The notes: generated from the letters alone by a model not told the origin. Numbered from the stretch's first letter, positions 16,685 through 25,885 are shown. The stretch is DNA of 64,000 nucleotides from Bacteroidia bacterium (GCA_030431525.1 JAUIJC010000015.1:40971-104970); one strand, 5' to 3'. A program made the numbers and translations.

Positions 16685-17737
16685 TTAATTCAGTTCTCCC
16701 AAAAAATTGTCAATCAGGATGGGTTTTGGTACCTGTTCTGATTCTTTTTTTGATAAAAAGTCACCTGCTGATTCCCAGTTTCCTTCAAATGAAATCGTCC
16801 AAAAGGTAGCCCAAATGCGTTGGTGGCTGAGGATGTGTTTATAAGTTTTTGAGACGTCTTTGAAAGCTAAATGATTTTTAATCAGCTCCTTGGGGAAATC
16901 ATCATGCGCCATCAGGCTTTCCAATCCTTCCAAAGGAGTTTTTGTCTCAATCAATGGGAAGTCATACAGACCTTCCCAGATGTCCTTTTTTTCACGCTTC
17001 TGCATCAAAAGCTTACCGTTTTGTTCCAACACCAAGTAGTTGAAATAACGGTCGCGCACTTTTACCTTCTTCTTTTTTACAGGAAGTTCCCCCTGTTTGC
17101 CATGGGCAAAAGCATAGCATTGTTCCTGAAAAGGGCAGGTTTCGCAGTCGGGATTTTTTGGGGTGCATTGCAAGGCCCCAAATTCCATAATCGCTTGATT
17201 ATGCGTGGCTGGGTCCTTATCAGGCAGGATTTCTTGGGCGATTTCTCGGAACTCTTTTTGGGCGGGACTGCTGGCGATGTCCGTGAAAACTCCAAAGATT
17301 CTGGACAGCACGCGGAAGACGTTTCCATCCACAATTGGAACTCGCTCATTATAAGCGAATGAGGCGATGGCACCTGCGGTATAAGATCCAACTCCTTTTA
17401 ATTTCAAAAGTTCGCTGTAACTGTCAGGAAATATACTGTTGTAATTTTTTTCGATTATTTGCGCTGTTTTATGGAGGTTTCGGGCACGGCTATAGTAGCC
17501 GAGTCCCTGCCAAAGTCGGAGGACTTCCTGCTCGTCGGCTTGGGCCAAATCGGAAACCGTTGGATAGGCGTTGAGGAATTTTTTATAATACTCAAGTCCT
17601 TGGTCCACACGGGTTTGTTGAAGGATGACTTCGGACAACCAGATAGGGTATGGATTTGTGGTGTGGCGCCATGGTAGGTCGCGTTTATGGGTATCATACC
17701 ACCCTGTGAGCCGGTTGCTGAATTGGTTTTTCTCCAC
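16685..17737 (-). CDS. mutY: A/G-specific adenine DNA glycosylase
   Basis: 350 residues. Removes adenine mispaired with 8-oxoguanine. Catalytic Glu36 in SEVILQQTRVDQG; helix-hairpin-helix LKGVGSYTAGAIASFAYN (about 112-129) followed by Asp137 in PIVDGNVFRV; the iron-sulphur loop has Cys191, 198, 201 and 207 with the standard C-x6-C-x2-C-x5-C spacing. The C-terminal ~120 residues form the NUDIX-like domain that reads 8-oxoG. It is divergent from the HU gene, 130 bases apart. Confidence 0.96.
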   Translation of the reverse strand: MEKNQFSNRLTGWYDTHKRDLPWRHTTNPYPIWLSEVILQQTRVDQGLEYYKKFLNAYPTVSDLAQADEQEVLRLWQGLGYYSRARNLHKTAQIIEKNYNSIFPDSYSELLKLKGVGSYTAGAIASFAYNERVPIVDGNVFRVLSRIFGVFTDIASSPAQKEFREIAQEILPDKDPATHNQAIMEFGALQCTPKNPDCETCPFQEQCYAFAHGKQGELPVKKKKVKVRDRYFNYLVLEQNGKLLMQKREKKDIWEGLYDFPLIETKTPLEGLESLMAHDDFPKELIKNHLAFKDVSKTYKHILSHQRIWATFWTISFEGNWESAGDFLSKKESEQVPKPILIDNFLGELN

Positions 17738-17867
17738 GGAATTCGCTGTGTAACAATAGTTCCCGAATCTATGATTTTTTTTGTGGAATCTTTGAATATC
17801 CCCTGCCTACGTCTAATTTTGCTGAACCAATTAACACCCTTGTGTTCAATACTAAATATATACTAAG

Positions 17868-18173
17868 GTGACTAAGGCAGAAGTTATCGCACGCATTACT
17901 GACCAAACTGGTATCGAAAAAGGAGACGTAACTACTACGGTTGAGGCGTTTTTCGATGTGGTCAAAGAAACTTTGGCAGAAGGGGAGAACATTTACGTTC
18001 GTGGCTTCGGAAGTTTTGTGAACAAGAAAAGAGCTCGCAAAGTTGCTCGTAACATCTCCAAGAACACGGCGATGATCATCGACGAGCACTATGTGCCAAG
18101 CTTCAAGCCTTCGAAGGTTTTCGTGGAGAAGGTGAAAGAAAGTGACAAAATTGGTGAAGCTGTTGAGGCTTAA
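17868..18173 (+). CDS. HU/IHF-family DNA-binding protein
   Basis: 101 residues from a GTG start; no in-frame ATG fits the family better. The N-terminal MTKAEVIARITDQTGIEKGDV, split by the helix turn, and NIYVRGFGSFVNKKRARKVARN (dimer core and DNA-binding arm) are classic, and the Pro of the beta arm is replaced in IDEHYVPSFKPSK. It is a nucleoid protein that bends DNA. Placement between mutY and the RNase G gene is conserved in Bacteroidota. The 118-bp gap after it carries a weak GTGTTGAGG/CCCCAACAC dyad. Confidence 0.93.
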   Translation: MTKAEVIARITDQTGIEKGDVTTTVEAFFDVVKETLAEGENIYVRGFGSFVNKKRARKVARNISKNTAMIIDEHYVPSFKPSKVFVEKVKESDKIGEAVEA

Positions 18174-18291
18174 TTCATCAATTTTCCGTGTTGAGGTGCT
18201 GAAAAGTCAGGGTTTCTTGGCTTGAGAGGTCTTCAAGTGCTGAAACGTTGAGTTTTCAATACCCCAACACTTTACCCTTTATTTTTGACTA

Positions 18292-19137
18292 ATGAACCGT
18301 TCTCTTTTTACCAAATTGGGCTTGGCTGTGGCCGGAGGGCTTGCTGTTTGGGGATTGTTTAGCCTTCCTCGCACGGTGGTCAAGGACGAGAAGAAGGGAC
18401 CGATAGTCAAACCCAACACACCACCTTCGAATCCTGCGGATTCGGGGAGTACCGAACACATGGTTTCCCTTGAGGGGGAAGAGCAGAAAAGGGTTGATAG
18501 TTTGACCTTTGCGTATCAGGGACTTTCGGATTCAGAGAAAAAGCTTATATTTGCGGATTCATTGGGTTCGGCGTATGCCCGTGCCATGCAGTTTGACAGC
18601 TCTGCCAAATACTATGGTGAGTTGGCCCAAATGGCTCCCGGAAGGGCGGATGTTTGGGAAAAGGCAGGTACAAGTGCTTACCGTGCATTTCGTGTATCGC
18701 AACGCGCGACAACGCGAAAATCCTATGCCGAGCAGGCCATGGCCTACTTCGATAGCTTGCTAAATGTTCAGCCTAACCGGCCAGACATCAAAGCTAAGAA
18801 GGGGGTTCTTTTGGTTGCTGGGCAGATTGCTCCAATGCAGGGAATTGGCCTTTTGAAAGAGGCCATTGCAGAGGATCCAAACAATGTGGAGGCCCGTCTT
18901 GATTTAGGAGAATTCCAATTGACGGTGAACAAAGTCGATCTGGCTCTTGTTTCCATTAATGAGGCCCTAAGTCGAGAACCTTCAAATGTTCGTGCATTGT
19001 TGCTGGCCATTCGCGCCAACAAGGAAGCAGGAAATACCAATGAGGCGCGTCAGCGATTGATGCAACTCAAAAACTTGTCGATTGACGATCCGTATATCAA
19101 GAGCGTCATTCAGGCAAATGAAAAAGAACTTCAATGA
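18292..19137 (+). CDS. Membrane-anchored TPR protein
   Basis: 281 residues. The N-terminal hydrophobic segment (about 8-25) lacks a cysteine, so it is probably a signal anchor. A Pro/Ser/Asp-rich linker follows to about 60, then four or five TPR units (about 75-275), including SAKYYGELAQMAPGRADVWE and NNVEARLDLGEFQL. Lying between the HU and RNase G genes, it belongs to a Bacteroidota-conserved neighbourhood, but no partner can be named. Confidence 0.82.
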   Translation: MNRSLFTKLGLAVAGGLAVWGLFSLPRTVVKDEKKGPIVKPNTPPSNPADSGSTEHMVSLEGEEQKRVDSLTFAYQGLSDSEKKLIFADSLGSAYARAMQFDSSAKYYGELAQMAPGRADVWEKAGTSAYRAFRVSQRATTRKSYAEQAMAYFDSLLNVQPNRPDIKAKKGVLLVAGQIAPMQGIGLLKEAIAEDPNNVEARLDLGEFQLTVNKVDLALVSINEALSREPSNVRALLLAIRANKEAGNTNEARQRLMQLKNLSIDDPYIKSVIQANEKELQ

Positions 19138-19222
19138 CCGAACCTGAGGGAGAGCATTTCTTCGGAAACTCAACTTCTGGCAAAGTCATCAGTCAATAAT
19201 TCACTATTAAACACCTAAAGCT

Positions 19223-19312
19223 ATGCCTTGCGGTAAAAAACGTAAACGTCACAAGATTTCCACGCACAAGCGTAAGAAGCGTTTGAGGAAAAACAGGCAC
19301 AAGAAGAAGTAA
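19223..19312 (+). CDS. 29-residue Lys/Arg-rich AURKAIP1/COX24-type protein
   Basis: Short open frame ATGCCTTGCGG...AAGTAA. The product begins MPCGKKRKRHKISTHKRKKR and ends RKNRHKKK, with 20 basic residues out of 29. It matches the Bacteroidota family annotated AURKAIP1/COX24-domain protein, related to a mitochondrial small ribosomal-subunit protein, so a ribosome-associated role is likely. It is followed by its own terminator and is too short for standard gene-length cutoffs. Confidence 0.88.
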   Translation: MPCGKKRKRHKISTHKRKKRLRKNRHKKK

Positions 19313-19350
19313 TTAATCGCCCTTAGGGGTTGTTAATTCATCCTTAGGAT

Positions 19351-19380
19351 ACACAGTCGCTCAGGTGGCTGTGTTTCTTT
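19351..19380 (+). terminator. Terminator of the 29-residue protein gene
   Basis: ACACAG (19351-19356) pairs with CTGTGT (19369-19374), with further GC pairing inside, then TTTCTTTT. Confidence 0.7.
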
Positions 19381-19414
19381 TGTATTTGGCTTGTTGTAAG
19401 GAGTTGCGTACGAA

Positions 19415-19488
19415 GTACAGAGTATAGAGTACAGAGCCATCCCAGAATTTGGGAAAGCTCCGTACTCTGTACTCAATACTCTGTACCC
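19415..19488. repeat. Heptad inverted repeat, GTACAGA type, with unequal arms
   Basis: The left arm has three heptads (GTACAGA, GTATAGA, GTACAGA) at 19415-19435. The right arm (19457-19488), read on the other strand, has the same series plus one extra heptad, GTACGGA. A small hairpin, CCCA-GAAT-TTGGG, lies in the loop. It ends 21 bases before the RNase G start. Confidence 0.85.
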
Positions 19489-19509
19489 TTTCCACAAACA
19501 CACTAGAGC

Positions 19510-21063
19510 TTGAGCACCGAACTGGTTATCAATTCGACCGAGAAGGAGGTGCGCATCGCACTCCTGAAGGACAGGGACTTGGTCGAGTACCATTTGGAGT
19601 CTGAAGAGGCTAAATACACGGTCGGCGACCTGTATTTAGGGGTGGTCAAGAAAGTTGTTCCAGGACTCAACGCCGCATTCATCGATGTCGGCTATGAGAA
19701 GGACGCTTTTCTCCACTATTTGGACTTAGGACCGAATTTTAGGTCCCTGATGAAGTACACTAAAGCAGTGAACTCCGGTAAGGAGGTTCCTGCCAAGTTG
19801 AATAACTTTCAGTTCGAGCCAGAGATTGACAAACTTGGGAAAGTAGCCCAAGTTCTCACCAAGGGTCAACAAGTGTTGGTTCAGGTGTCCAAGGAGCCTA
19901 TCTCCACCAAAGGCCCACGATTGTCCTGCGAAATTTCGCTTGCCGGCAGGTACATCGTATTAGTGCCATTCTCGAACACCGTAAGTGTGTCGAGGAAAAT
20001 AGCTGATGCTGAGGAGCGCAAGCGCCTTAAGCGTCTGATCACCTCCATCAAGCCTCAGAACTTTGGCGTTATCATCCGTACGGTGGCCAAAGGGCGAGAG
20101 GTCGCGGAACTCGACCGCGATTTGAGGGATCTGTTGGAAAAGTGGGACAAGGCCCAAAAAGCCTTGAAAACCGCTAAGCCTGCCCAAAAAGTATTGGGTG
20201 AGCTGGGAAGGGCGTCCGCCTTGGTGCGTGACATGATGAACGAATCATTCGATAGCATTGTCCTCGACAACGAGGGGCTCTACGAGGAGATTCGTTCTTA
20301 CATCCAGCAAATTGCGCCGGACAAGGAAAAGATTGTACGCCTGCACAATACCAAGAACAGATTGTTCGAGGTCAAAGGCATCGAGCGACAGCTTAAATCC
20401 CTGTTTGGAAAATCAGTAAGCCTCCCAGGCGGTGGTTACCTGATTATCGAGCATACAGAGGCTCTGCACGTGATTGATGTCAACAGTGGCAACAAATCAA
20501 CGCAGGAAGCCAACCAAGAGGCAACTGCCCTGAACGTCAACTTACAGACAGTTAAGGAGGTAGCCCGACAGCTCAGGCTGCGCGATATGGGCGGTATTAT
20601 TGTCGTGGACTTCATTGACATGAAGAATCCCGAGAACCGCCGGAAAGTTTTTGAGGAGATGAAAAAGGAGATGGCGCAAGACAAAGCCAAATCCGTTGTT
20701 CTCCCACTTTCGAAGTTCGGCCTGATGCAAATCACCCGTCAGCGGGTGCGTCCTGAACTCAACATCAAGACAGGCGAGGTCTGCCCAACTTGTAAGGGGA
20801 CAGGAAAAATTTCGGCAAGCATTATGGTGGCTGATGCCATCGAGTCTAACGTGGATTATATATTCACGAAGCAGAACGAAGAAAGTATTACACTGGTAGT
20901 TCACCCCTACCTGTACGCCTACTTCACCCATGGATGGTATTCCATCCGCATGAAGTGGTTCTTCCAGTACAAACGTTGGGTGAAAATTGAAAAGGACACC
21001 TCTCTGAGCTTGACAACTTTCTTCCTGAAGAATTCTCAGGGCGAGAAAGTGGAAGTTCTCTAA
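19510..21063 (+). CDS. rng: Ribonuclease G (Rne/Rng family)
   Basis: 517 residues from a TTG start. The encoded MSTELVINSTEKEVRIALL is the family's usual beginning and no in-frame ATG precedes it. S1 domain about 38-125 (GDLYLGVVKKVVPGLNAAFI). The RNase domain has catalytic-metal residues Asp323 (VIDVNSG) and Asp367 (IVVDFIDM). The zinc-link is Cys425-x2-Cys428 (CPTCKG). It lacks the RNase E C-terminal scaffold region, as expected for the G type. It processes rRNA and turns over mRNA. A terminator follows directly. Confidence 0.95.
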   Translation: MSTELVINSTEKEVRIALLKDRDLVEYHLESEEAKYTVGDLYLGVVKKVVPGLNAAFIDVGYEKDAFLHYLDLGPNFRSLMKYTKAVNSGKEVPAKLNNFQFEPEIDKLGKVAQVLTKGQQVLVQVSKEPISTKGPRLSCEISLAGRYIVLVPFSNTVSVSRKIADAEERKRLKRLITSIKPQNFGVIIRTVAKGREVAELDRDLRDLLEKWDKAQKALKTAKPAQKVLGELGRASALVRDMMNESFDSIVLDNEGLYEEIRSYIQQIAPDKEKIVRLHNTKNRLFEVKGIERQLKSLFGKSVSLPGGGYLIIEHTEALHVIDVNSGNKSTQEANQEATALNVNLQTVKEVARQLRLRDMGGIIVVDFIDMKNPENRRKVFEEMKKEMAQDKAKSVVLPLSKFGLMQITRQRVRPELNIKTGEVCPTCKGTGKISASIMVADAIESNVDYIFTKQNEESITLVVHPYLYAYFTHGWYSIRMKWFFQYKRWVKIEKDTSLSLTTFFLKNSQGEKVEVL

Positions 21064-21066
21064 GGA

Positions 21067-21099
21067 AAATCCCTCAGCAGAAGCTGGGGGATTTTTTTT
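21067..21099 (+). terminator. Terminator of rng
   Basis: AAATCCC-t-CAGC pairs with GCTG-g-GGGATTT around an AGAA loop, followed by T8. Confidence 0.9.
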
Positions 21100-21146
21100 G
21101 CTATTTTTTTATCCAAATTTGCCTTTACAAGATTCAATCAATCCAG

Positions 21147-22685
21147 ATGCAACAACTTCCCATTGGTCTACAGAGTTTTGAAGAAATCCGTACAGGTAAT
21201 TTTTTGTACGTCGATAAAACGAAGCTTATCCATCAGTTGGTGACCGAAGGGAAGTTCTATTTCCTATCTCGTCCACGCCGATTTGGAAAGTCATTATTGT
21301 GTTCTACGCTTCAGGCGCTCTTTGAAGGGAAGAAGGACCTATTTGAAGGACTTTGGATTGAGAATCAATGGAATTGGTCGGTAACGAATCCAGTCATTTA
21401 CCTGTCGTTTAATACGATAGGTTACAAAACGGTAGGGCTTGAACAGGCCTTGCACGATTTCTTGGATGACACGGCAGAGCGTTTTGGGCTTAGTTTGAAG
21501 GATAGGGGCTATGACCAAAAGCTGATGCAACTGATTCGATTGTTGCATGAGAAAACGGGTGAAAAGGTCGTGTTGTTGGTCGATGAATATGACAAGCCCC
21601 TTGTGGATTACCTGACGGATTTGGAGCAGGCCAAGAGGCACAGGGATATTTTCAAAGCCTTTTTCTCCGTGTTGAAAGACAGTGACGAGCACCTGCGAAT
21701 GGTGTTTTTCACGGGAGTCTCAAAGTTCAGCAAGGTTTCCGTGTTTTCGGATTTGAACCACTTGGATGATTTGACCAGCGATAAGCGTTTTGCTAAGCTC
21801 GTAGGCTATTCACAAGAGGAATTGGAGCATTTTTTCGCTGACCGCATAGATTCCTTGAGTGCGAGTCAGAATATTGGTCGAGATGCTCTTCTTGCCCAAA
21901 TCAAGGAATGGTACAATGGGTATTACTGGGAAAATGGCGTTAAGCTTTATACACCGTTTTCCATCCTGTCATTTTTCGCCAAGGAGAGGTTTGGCAACTA
22001 TTGGTTCTCCACGGGAACCCCTACCTTTTTGGTGGAGATGCTTCGGGACAGAGAGCTATACCGAATGGACCAAGTTGAGGCTGATGATTCTATTTATGAG
22101 AGCTTCACAATTGAATCCATTGATGTATATGCGCTCCTGTTTCAGACAGGTTATCTGACCATCAAGGAGGTTGATGAATTCGGTTTCTATGTTTTGGGAT
22201 ACCCAAACAGAGAAGTTCGAGAATCATTTCTTCGTCATCTGATAGGAGGATATAGGCATACAGCCTCAAGTAGTTCCGGCCCAACCGTCGGCCATTTAAC
22301 CCGTGCATTCCTTAAGAATGATATGGAGAAAGCGGTATCCATCATAAATTCCCTGTTCAAGGACATTCCAAACCAACTGTTTGAGGCGCGCAAGGAGAGC
22401 TATTACCATTCGCTTATCCATTTGGCATTCCGCTATTTGGGTTTGTTGATTGAGAGTGAGGTAAATACTTCGGACGGAAGGATGGATGCCGTAGTCTACA
22501 CTCCAGAGCGCATTTTTATTTTGGAGTTTAAACTTGATAAATCGGCGGACGAGGCCGTTGACCAAATCCTTTCAAAAGGCTATGCTGAAAAGTATCGCCA
22601 AGAGGGGAAGGAATTGCTTGGCGTGGGAATCAATTTTGATTCGCAGAAGAAGGCTGTGGGAGACTGGAAGGTGGTGGGTGTATGA
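21147..22685 (+). CDS. AAA-ATPase-like/PD-(D/E)XK nuclease-like protein
   Basis: 512 residues. The N-terminal half is an AAA_ATPase-like domain: LPIGLQSFEEIRTGNFLYVD, then a modified P-loop SRPRRFGKSLL (about 48-58) and Walker B VVLLVDEYDKPL (about 144-155). The C-terminal part is a PD-(D/E)XK_9 domain: TSDGRMDAVVYTPERIFILE with Asp, Glu and downstream Lys (EFKLDKS), about 445-470. The family is abundant in Bacteroidota, often in many paralogues, and has no proven function. Its stop overlaps the start of the next gene by 4 bases. Confidence 0.9.
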   Translation: MQQLPIGLQSFEEIRTGNFLYVDKTKLIHQLVTEGKFYFLSRPRRFGKSLLCSTLQALFEGKKDLFEGLWIENQWNWSVTNPVIYLSFNTIGYKTVGLEQALHDFLDDTAERFGLSLKDRGYDQKLMQLIRLLHEKTGEKVVLLVDEYDKPLVDYLTDLEQAKRHRDIFKAFFSVLKDSDEHLRMVFFTGVSKFSKVSVFSDLNHLDDLTSDKRFAKLVGYSQEELEHFFADRIDSLSASQNIGRDALLAQIKEWYNGYYWENGVKLYTPFSILSFFAKERFGNYWFSTGTPTFLVEMLRDRELYRMDQVEADDSIYESFTIESIDVYALLFQTGYLTIKEVDEFGFYVLGYPNREVRESFLRHLIGGYRHTASSSSGPTVGHLTRAFLKNDMEKAVSIINSLFKDIPNQLFEARKESYYHSLIHLAFRYLGLLIESEVNTSDGRMDAVVYTPERIFILEFKLDKSADEAVDQILSKGYAEKYRQEGKELLGVGINFDSQKKAVGDWKVVGV

Positions 22686-23068
22686 ATCCAGTAAGAATAT
22701 TCGGCTTCACGGCCATGTTTCTTTTTATGGTTTCCTTTGTGGTAAATGGTAACCAAAACCTTCAGCTTCACGACAGGTATTTGGTTTTCTCCAACAAGAC
22801 TATTTTCTGGTTGCTTTCCTCCCTCTATGTTGGATTTGCTCTGATTGCCCTTCTGCTCAAATGGATAAAAAGGCCATTTGAAGGCTGGGTGTTTTGGGTG
22901 CATTATCTGATTTCAACCCTTTCGCTTGGTGCTGTTGCAATCATCTATTTTTTGGAGCCTCCATCTGGGCAAATGCTCTTGTCCTTGCTGTTTCTGTTGT
23001 TTGGGGCTGGGCAGCTGTATCTATTCTTTATTGTTCTTAAGAATTTTATTTCCTCTTCCATGCCCTGA
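22682..23068 (+). CDS. Small four-helix membrane protein
   Basis: 128 residues with four predicted TM segments (about 5-22, 42-60, 70-90, 98-120). The motif LQLHDRYLVFSN after TM1 faintly recalls the HDTYFVVAHFH helix of haem-copper oxidase subunit I, but the haem histidines are not reproduced, so no function is claimed. It is coupled by ATGA overlap to the nuclease-like gene and overlaps the convergent glycosyltransferase by 23 bases at its 3' end. Confidence 0.72.
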   Translation: MNPVRIFGFTAMFLFMVSFVVNGNQNLQLHDRYLVFSNKTIFWLLSSLYVGFALIALLLKWIKRPFEGWVFWVHYLISTLSLGAVAIIYFLEPPSGQMLLSLLFLLFGAGQLYLFFIVLKNFISSSMP

Positions 23069-23939
23069 ACCCACCAACAATAAAGTTGTATTTCAGGAGC
23101 AATGATAATCTTTTTCCCAAAGCTAATTTTGGAGAAAAGTCTTTGTAGAGAATCTGTTCGTAGAGGAATTTGTCATTGAATTTATTAACACTGTTCACAT
23201 TAGTAGCCTGTCCCTCGTGCAAGCGGAATTCCACCAACTGTTCGTCCAGCACCGCAATTTTCTTATCGTATAAGAAGAATCTGTAGTAAAATTCGTAGTC
23301 TAAAGCTTGTTTCAGCTTGGTGTTGAATTTTCCCAATTTCAACCAATCTTCCTTTTTGAAAAGGACGGCGGTGGGTTCCCCGATTTTGTTATTGATGCCG
23401 TTAAAAAATGTGTCTGCTTTTAAAAGACTGCTATCAAAGATGTAGGCCTTCTGTTCTTTTGAATAGTACGTTGTTAAACCGTTTTGAAGCGTTCCATATT
23501 TTTTGAGCCAAGCATCCTGCTGGCTTTTATGGTCTTCATCTTGGGAGCTTACCAAGAACTTGCGTTGACAGGAGGTTAAGCCTATGTTTTTATCAAGTGC
23601 GAAGCCATTTAGTAGTTTTTCAATGCAGGTGGATTCCAAGAGATCATCTTGAAAAACCAGTTTGATAAACTCCCCATTTGCTTTCTCAATACAGTGATTC
23701 CAATTGGCTCCAATACCTTGAGGGTCATGGGGGTAAATCATGAAGGGTATTGGATATTTTTCCAATTTGTTTTTGACAATCTCAAGCGTGTTATCCTTCG
23801 AATTATCATCAGAAACGATGATTTCAAAATTCTGGTAAGTTTGATTCAGTACTGAATCCAAAGCTTCTCCAATGAAATCGGCTCCGTTATAAGTGGGGAT
23901 GCAGACGGATACCAGTGGGGTGTTGTTATTGCTGTTCAT
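23046..23939 (-). CDS. Family 2 glycosyltransferase
   Basis: 297 residues. GT-A fold: PLVSVCIPTYNGADFIGEAL (about 9-28), VSDDNSKDNT with the nucleotide-binding Asp (about 42-51), and a DXD-like FQDDLLE (about 96-102). No membrane helices, so cytosolic or peripheral. The sugar and acceptor are not predictable. It is monocistronic in appearance, 41 bases downstream of uvrC on the same strand, and could be co-transcribed with it. Confidence 0.9.
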   Translation of the reverse strand: MNSNNNTPLVSVCIPTYNGADFIGEALDSVLNQTYQNFEIIVSDDNSKDNTLEIVKNKLEKYPIPFMIYPHDPQGIGANWNHCIEKANGEFIKLVFQDDLLESTCIEKLLNGFALDKNIGLTSCQRKFLVSSQDEDHKSQQDAWLKKYGTLQNGLTTYYSKEQKAYIFDSSLLKADTFFNGINNKIGEPTAVLFKKEDWLKLGKFNTKLKQALDYEFYYRFFLYDKKIAVLDEQLVEFRLHEGQATNVNSVNKFNDKFLYEQILYKDFSPKLALGKRLSLLLKYNFIVGGFRAWKRK

Positions 23940-23980
23940 TCAATTTGCTCAAAAGATGCTGCTTTTAAAGGCAGACAATT

Positions 23981-25765
23981 TTATTGTTCAATGGGTAAAG
24001 CGGCTTTTACTCTCTCCGCCTTATCCTTTCCAATCAACTCAGCCACTTCCTCCACACTCGCCTCCTGAATTCTTTTCACGGTGCGGAAATGACGCAATAG
24101 CTTTTCAATGGTCTTAGGGCCAATGCCTTCAATATCCTCCAAACCTGTTTTGATGAAGTGTTTGCTTCTCTGATCTCTGTGGAAGGTAATGGCAAAACGG
24201 TGCGCCTCATCACGGAGTTGTTGAATGAGACGGAGCGTAGGCGACTTTTTGGATAGGAGCAATGGGTATTTGTCGCCAGGAAAGAAGATTTCCTCCAAGC
24301 GCTTGGCAATACCGATGACCGTGAGTTTGTCTCGGATGCCCAATTCATCCATGATCTTCATAGCGGCGCCTAGCTGGCCTTTTCCGCCGTCAATGATGAC
24401 GAGGTCGGGTAAGGGCGAGTTTTCCTCCACAAGGCGCTTATAACGCCTGTAAACGACTTCCTTCATGGTGTCGAAGTCGTTGGGGCCTTCCACTGTTTTT
24501 ACCTTGTAGTGGCGGTAGTCCTTTTTGGCGGGCTTGCCGTCGCGGAAGCAGACCATGGAGGACACGGGATTGGTTCCTTGAATGTTGGAGTTATCAAAGC
24601 ACTCTATGTGCTTGGGCAGGTCCTTCAGGCGCAGGTCCTTTTGCATCTGCTCCAAGGTCTTGTTTGGGCGTGGCTTTTCGGATTGGCTACGTTTGTCCTT
24701 GCGGTAGCTCAAGGCATTTTTAAAGGACAGTTCAACCAGCTTGCGCTTGTCGCCGATTTTGGGGTAGTTGAAGGTCAGGCTGTCATCCCATTCCTCGATT
24801 TCCAAGTTGGTGAGCAATTCCTTGGCTTGGCTGTGGATATCTTCGCGGATGCTCAGCAGGGCAAAGCCGAGTGTTTCCTCATCCGATTCCTCCAAACGTT
24901 TGCGCACCTCCAAGTTCTTGCTGAGGGTGATGCATCCATGCTGAACTTTGAGGAAGTTGATGTAGGCACGATCCTCATCCGAGGTGATGGTGCAGACATC
25001 CATTTCCCCGAATTTCGGGTTGGAGACCACGGATTTGCCTTGGTAGTTCTCCAAGGCAAGCAGCTTTTTCTTGATGTTTTCAGCCTTCTCGAACTCCAAG
25101 TTTTGAGCGTGGCTAAGCATCTTCTCTTCCAAGAATTGTTTGGCGGGCCCCAGTTTTCCCTTCAAAATGTTCCTCGCCTGTTCGATTTGCCCCATGTAAT
25201 CCTCCTCGGTTTGGAGGTTTTCGCAAGGGCCAAGACAATTGCCGATGTGGTATTCCAAACAGACCTTGAATTTGCCTTTGTCGATGCTGTCTTGGGCCAG
25301 GTTGAAGGTGCAAGTGCGGAGCGTGAAGAGTTGTTTGAACAGCTCGGTGAGCGTGTTGATGGTCCGTGAGTTTGTGTAAGGACCGAAGTATTCGCCAGCC
25401 TTGCGGTCAACCCGTCGGGTAACGATGATGCGTGGGAAACGTTCCTTGAGGATGCAGAGGTAGGGATAGGTTTTGTCGTCCTTGAGGAGGATGTTGTACT
25501 TGGGCTGGTTTTGCTTGATGAGGGAATTCTCCAGAAAAAGGGCGTCGTACTCCGAATCCACCACGGTGTATTCGATACGGACGATTTGAGAAACCAGCCT
25601 ACGTGTCTTTTGGTTGAGGCGCTCGGGGCTTTGGAAGTAGCTTGATACCCGATTCTTTAGGTTTTTGGCCTTACCAACGTAAATGAGATTGTCCTGCTTG
25701 TCAAAGTAGCGGTAGACCCCTGGGCTTTTGGGGAGTTGCTGGATGGTTTCTTTGAGGGAGGGCAT
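23981..25765 (-). CDS. uvrC: Excinuclease ABC subunit C
   Basis: 594 residues from the Met in MPSLKETIQQLPKSPGVYRY. A 14-codon in-frame extension to 25807 exists, but it runs into an interspersed repeat and its residues do not resemble the family, so the inner ATG was chosen. GIY-YIG nuclease domain at the N-terminus (PGVYRYFDKQDNLIYVGKA), UVR motif around FLEEKMLSHAQNLEFEKAEN, then the RNase H-like second nuclease (ECFDNSNIQGTNPVSSMV, with DLVIIDGGKGQL), and a C-terminal helix-hairpin-helix LEDIEGIGPKTIEKLLRHF. It makes both incisions in nucleotide excision repair; mfd, its coupling factor, is at 50.5-53.8 kb. Confidence 0.97.
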   Translation of the reverse strand: MPSLKETIQQLPKSPGVYRYFDKQDNLIYVGKAKNLKNRVSSYFQSPERLNQKTRRLVSQIVRIEYTVVDSEYDALFLENSLIKQNQPKYNILLKDDKTYPYLCILKERFPRIIVTRRVDRKAGEYFGPYTNSRTINTLTELFKQLFTLRTCTFNLAQDSIDKGKFKVCLEYHIGNCLGPCENLQTEEDYMGQIEQARNILKGKLGPAKQFLEEKMLSHAQNLEFEKAENIKKKLLALENYQGKSVVSNPKFGEMDVCTITSDEDRAYINFLKVQHGCITLSKNLEVRKRLEESDEETLGFALLSIREDIHSQAKELLTNLEIEEWDDSLTFNYPKIGDKRKLVELSFKNALSYRKDKRSQSEKPRPNKTLEQMQKDLRLKDLPKHIECFDNSNIQGTNPVSSMVCFRDGKPAKKDYRHYKVKTVEGPNDFDTMKEVVYRRYKRLVEENSPLPDLVIIDGGKGQLGAAMKIMDELGIRDKLTVIGIAKRLEEIFFPGDKYPLLLSKKSPTLRLIQQLRDEAHRFAITFHRDQRSKHFIKTGLEDIEGIGPKTIEKLLRHFRTVKRIQEASVEEVAELIGKDKAERVKAALPIEQ

Positions 25766-25804
25766 TGGGGGATACGGAATGGCGTCAGGGGAATCATAGG
25801 GTTG

Positions 25805-25885
25805 CACCCTATGCTGACGTATTTCGCCCTTACAGGGCTGTAAGGTGGGGAGCCCTGTAGGGGCGAAATATGCGAGCGTAGGATG
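25805..25885. repeat. AGCCCTGTAGGGGCGAA-type inverted repeat
   Basis: Arms 25805-25839 and 25851-25885 are about 83% complementary around an 11-nt loop. The inner stem is CGCCCTTACAGGGCT. The core is repeated at 1660-1680. It sits upstream of uvrC and past the end of the PBP gene. Confidence 0.85.

Noticed and set aside
21147..22685. Prophage or defence island around the AAA/PD-(D/E)XK gene
   Set aside because: Neighbours are housekeeping genes (rng, uvrC) and no integrase, repeats or att sites are seen.
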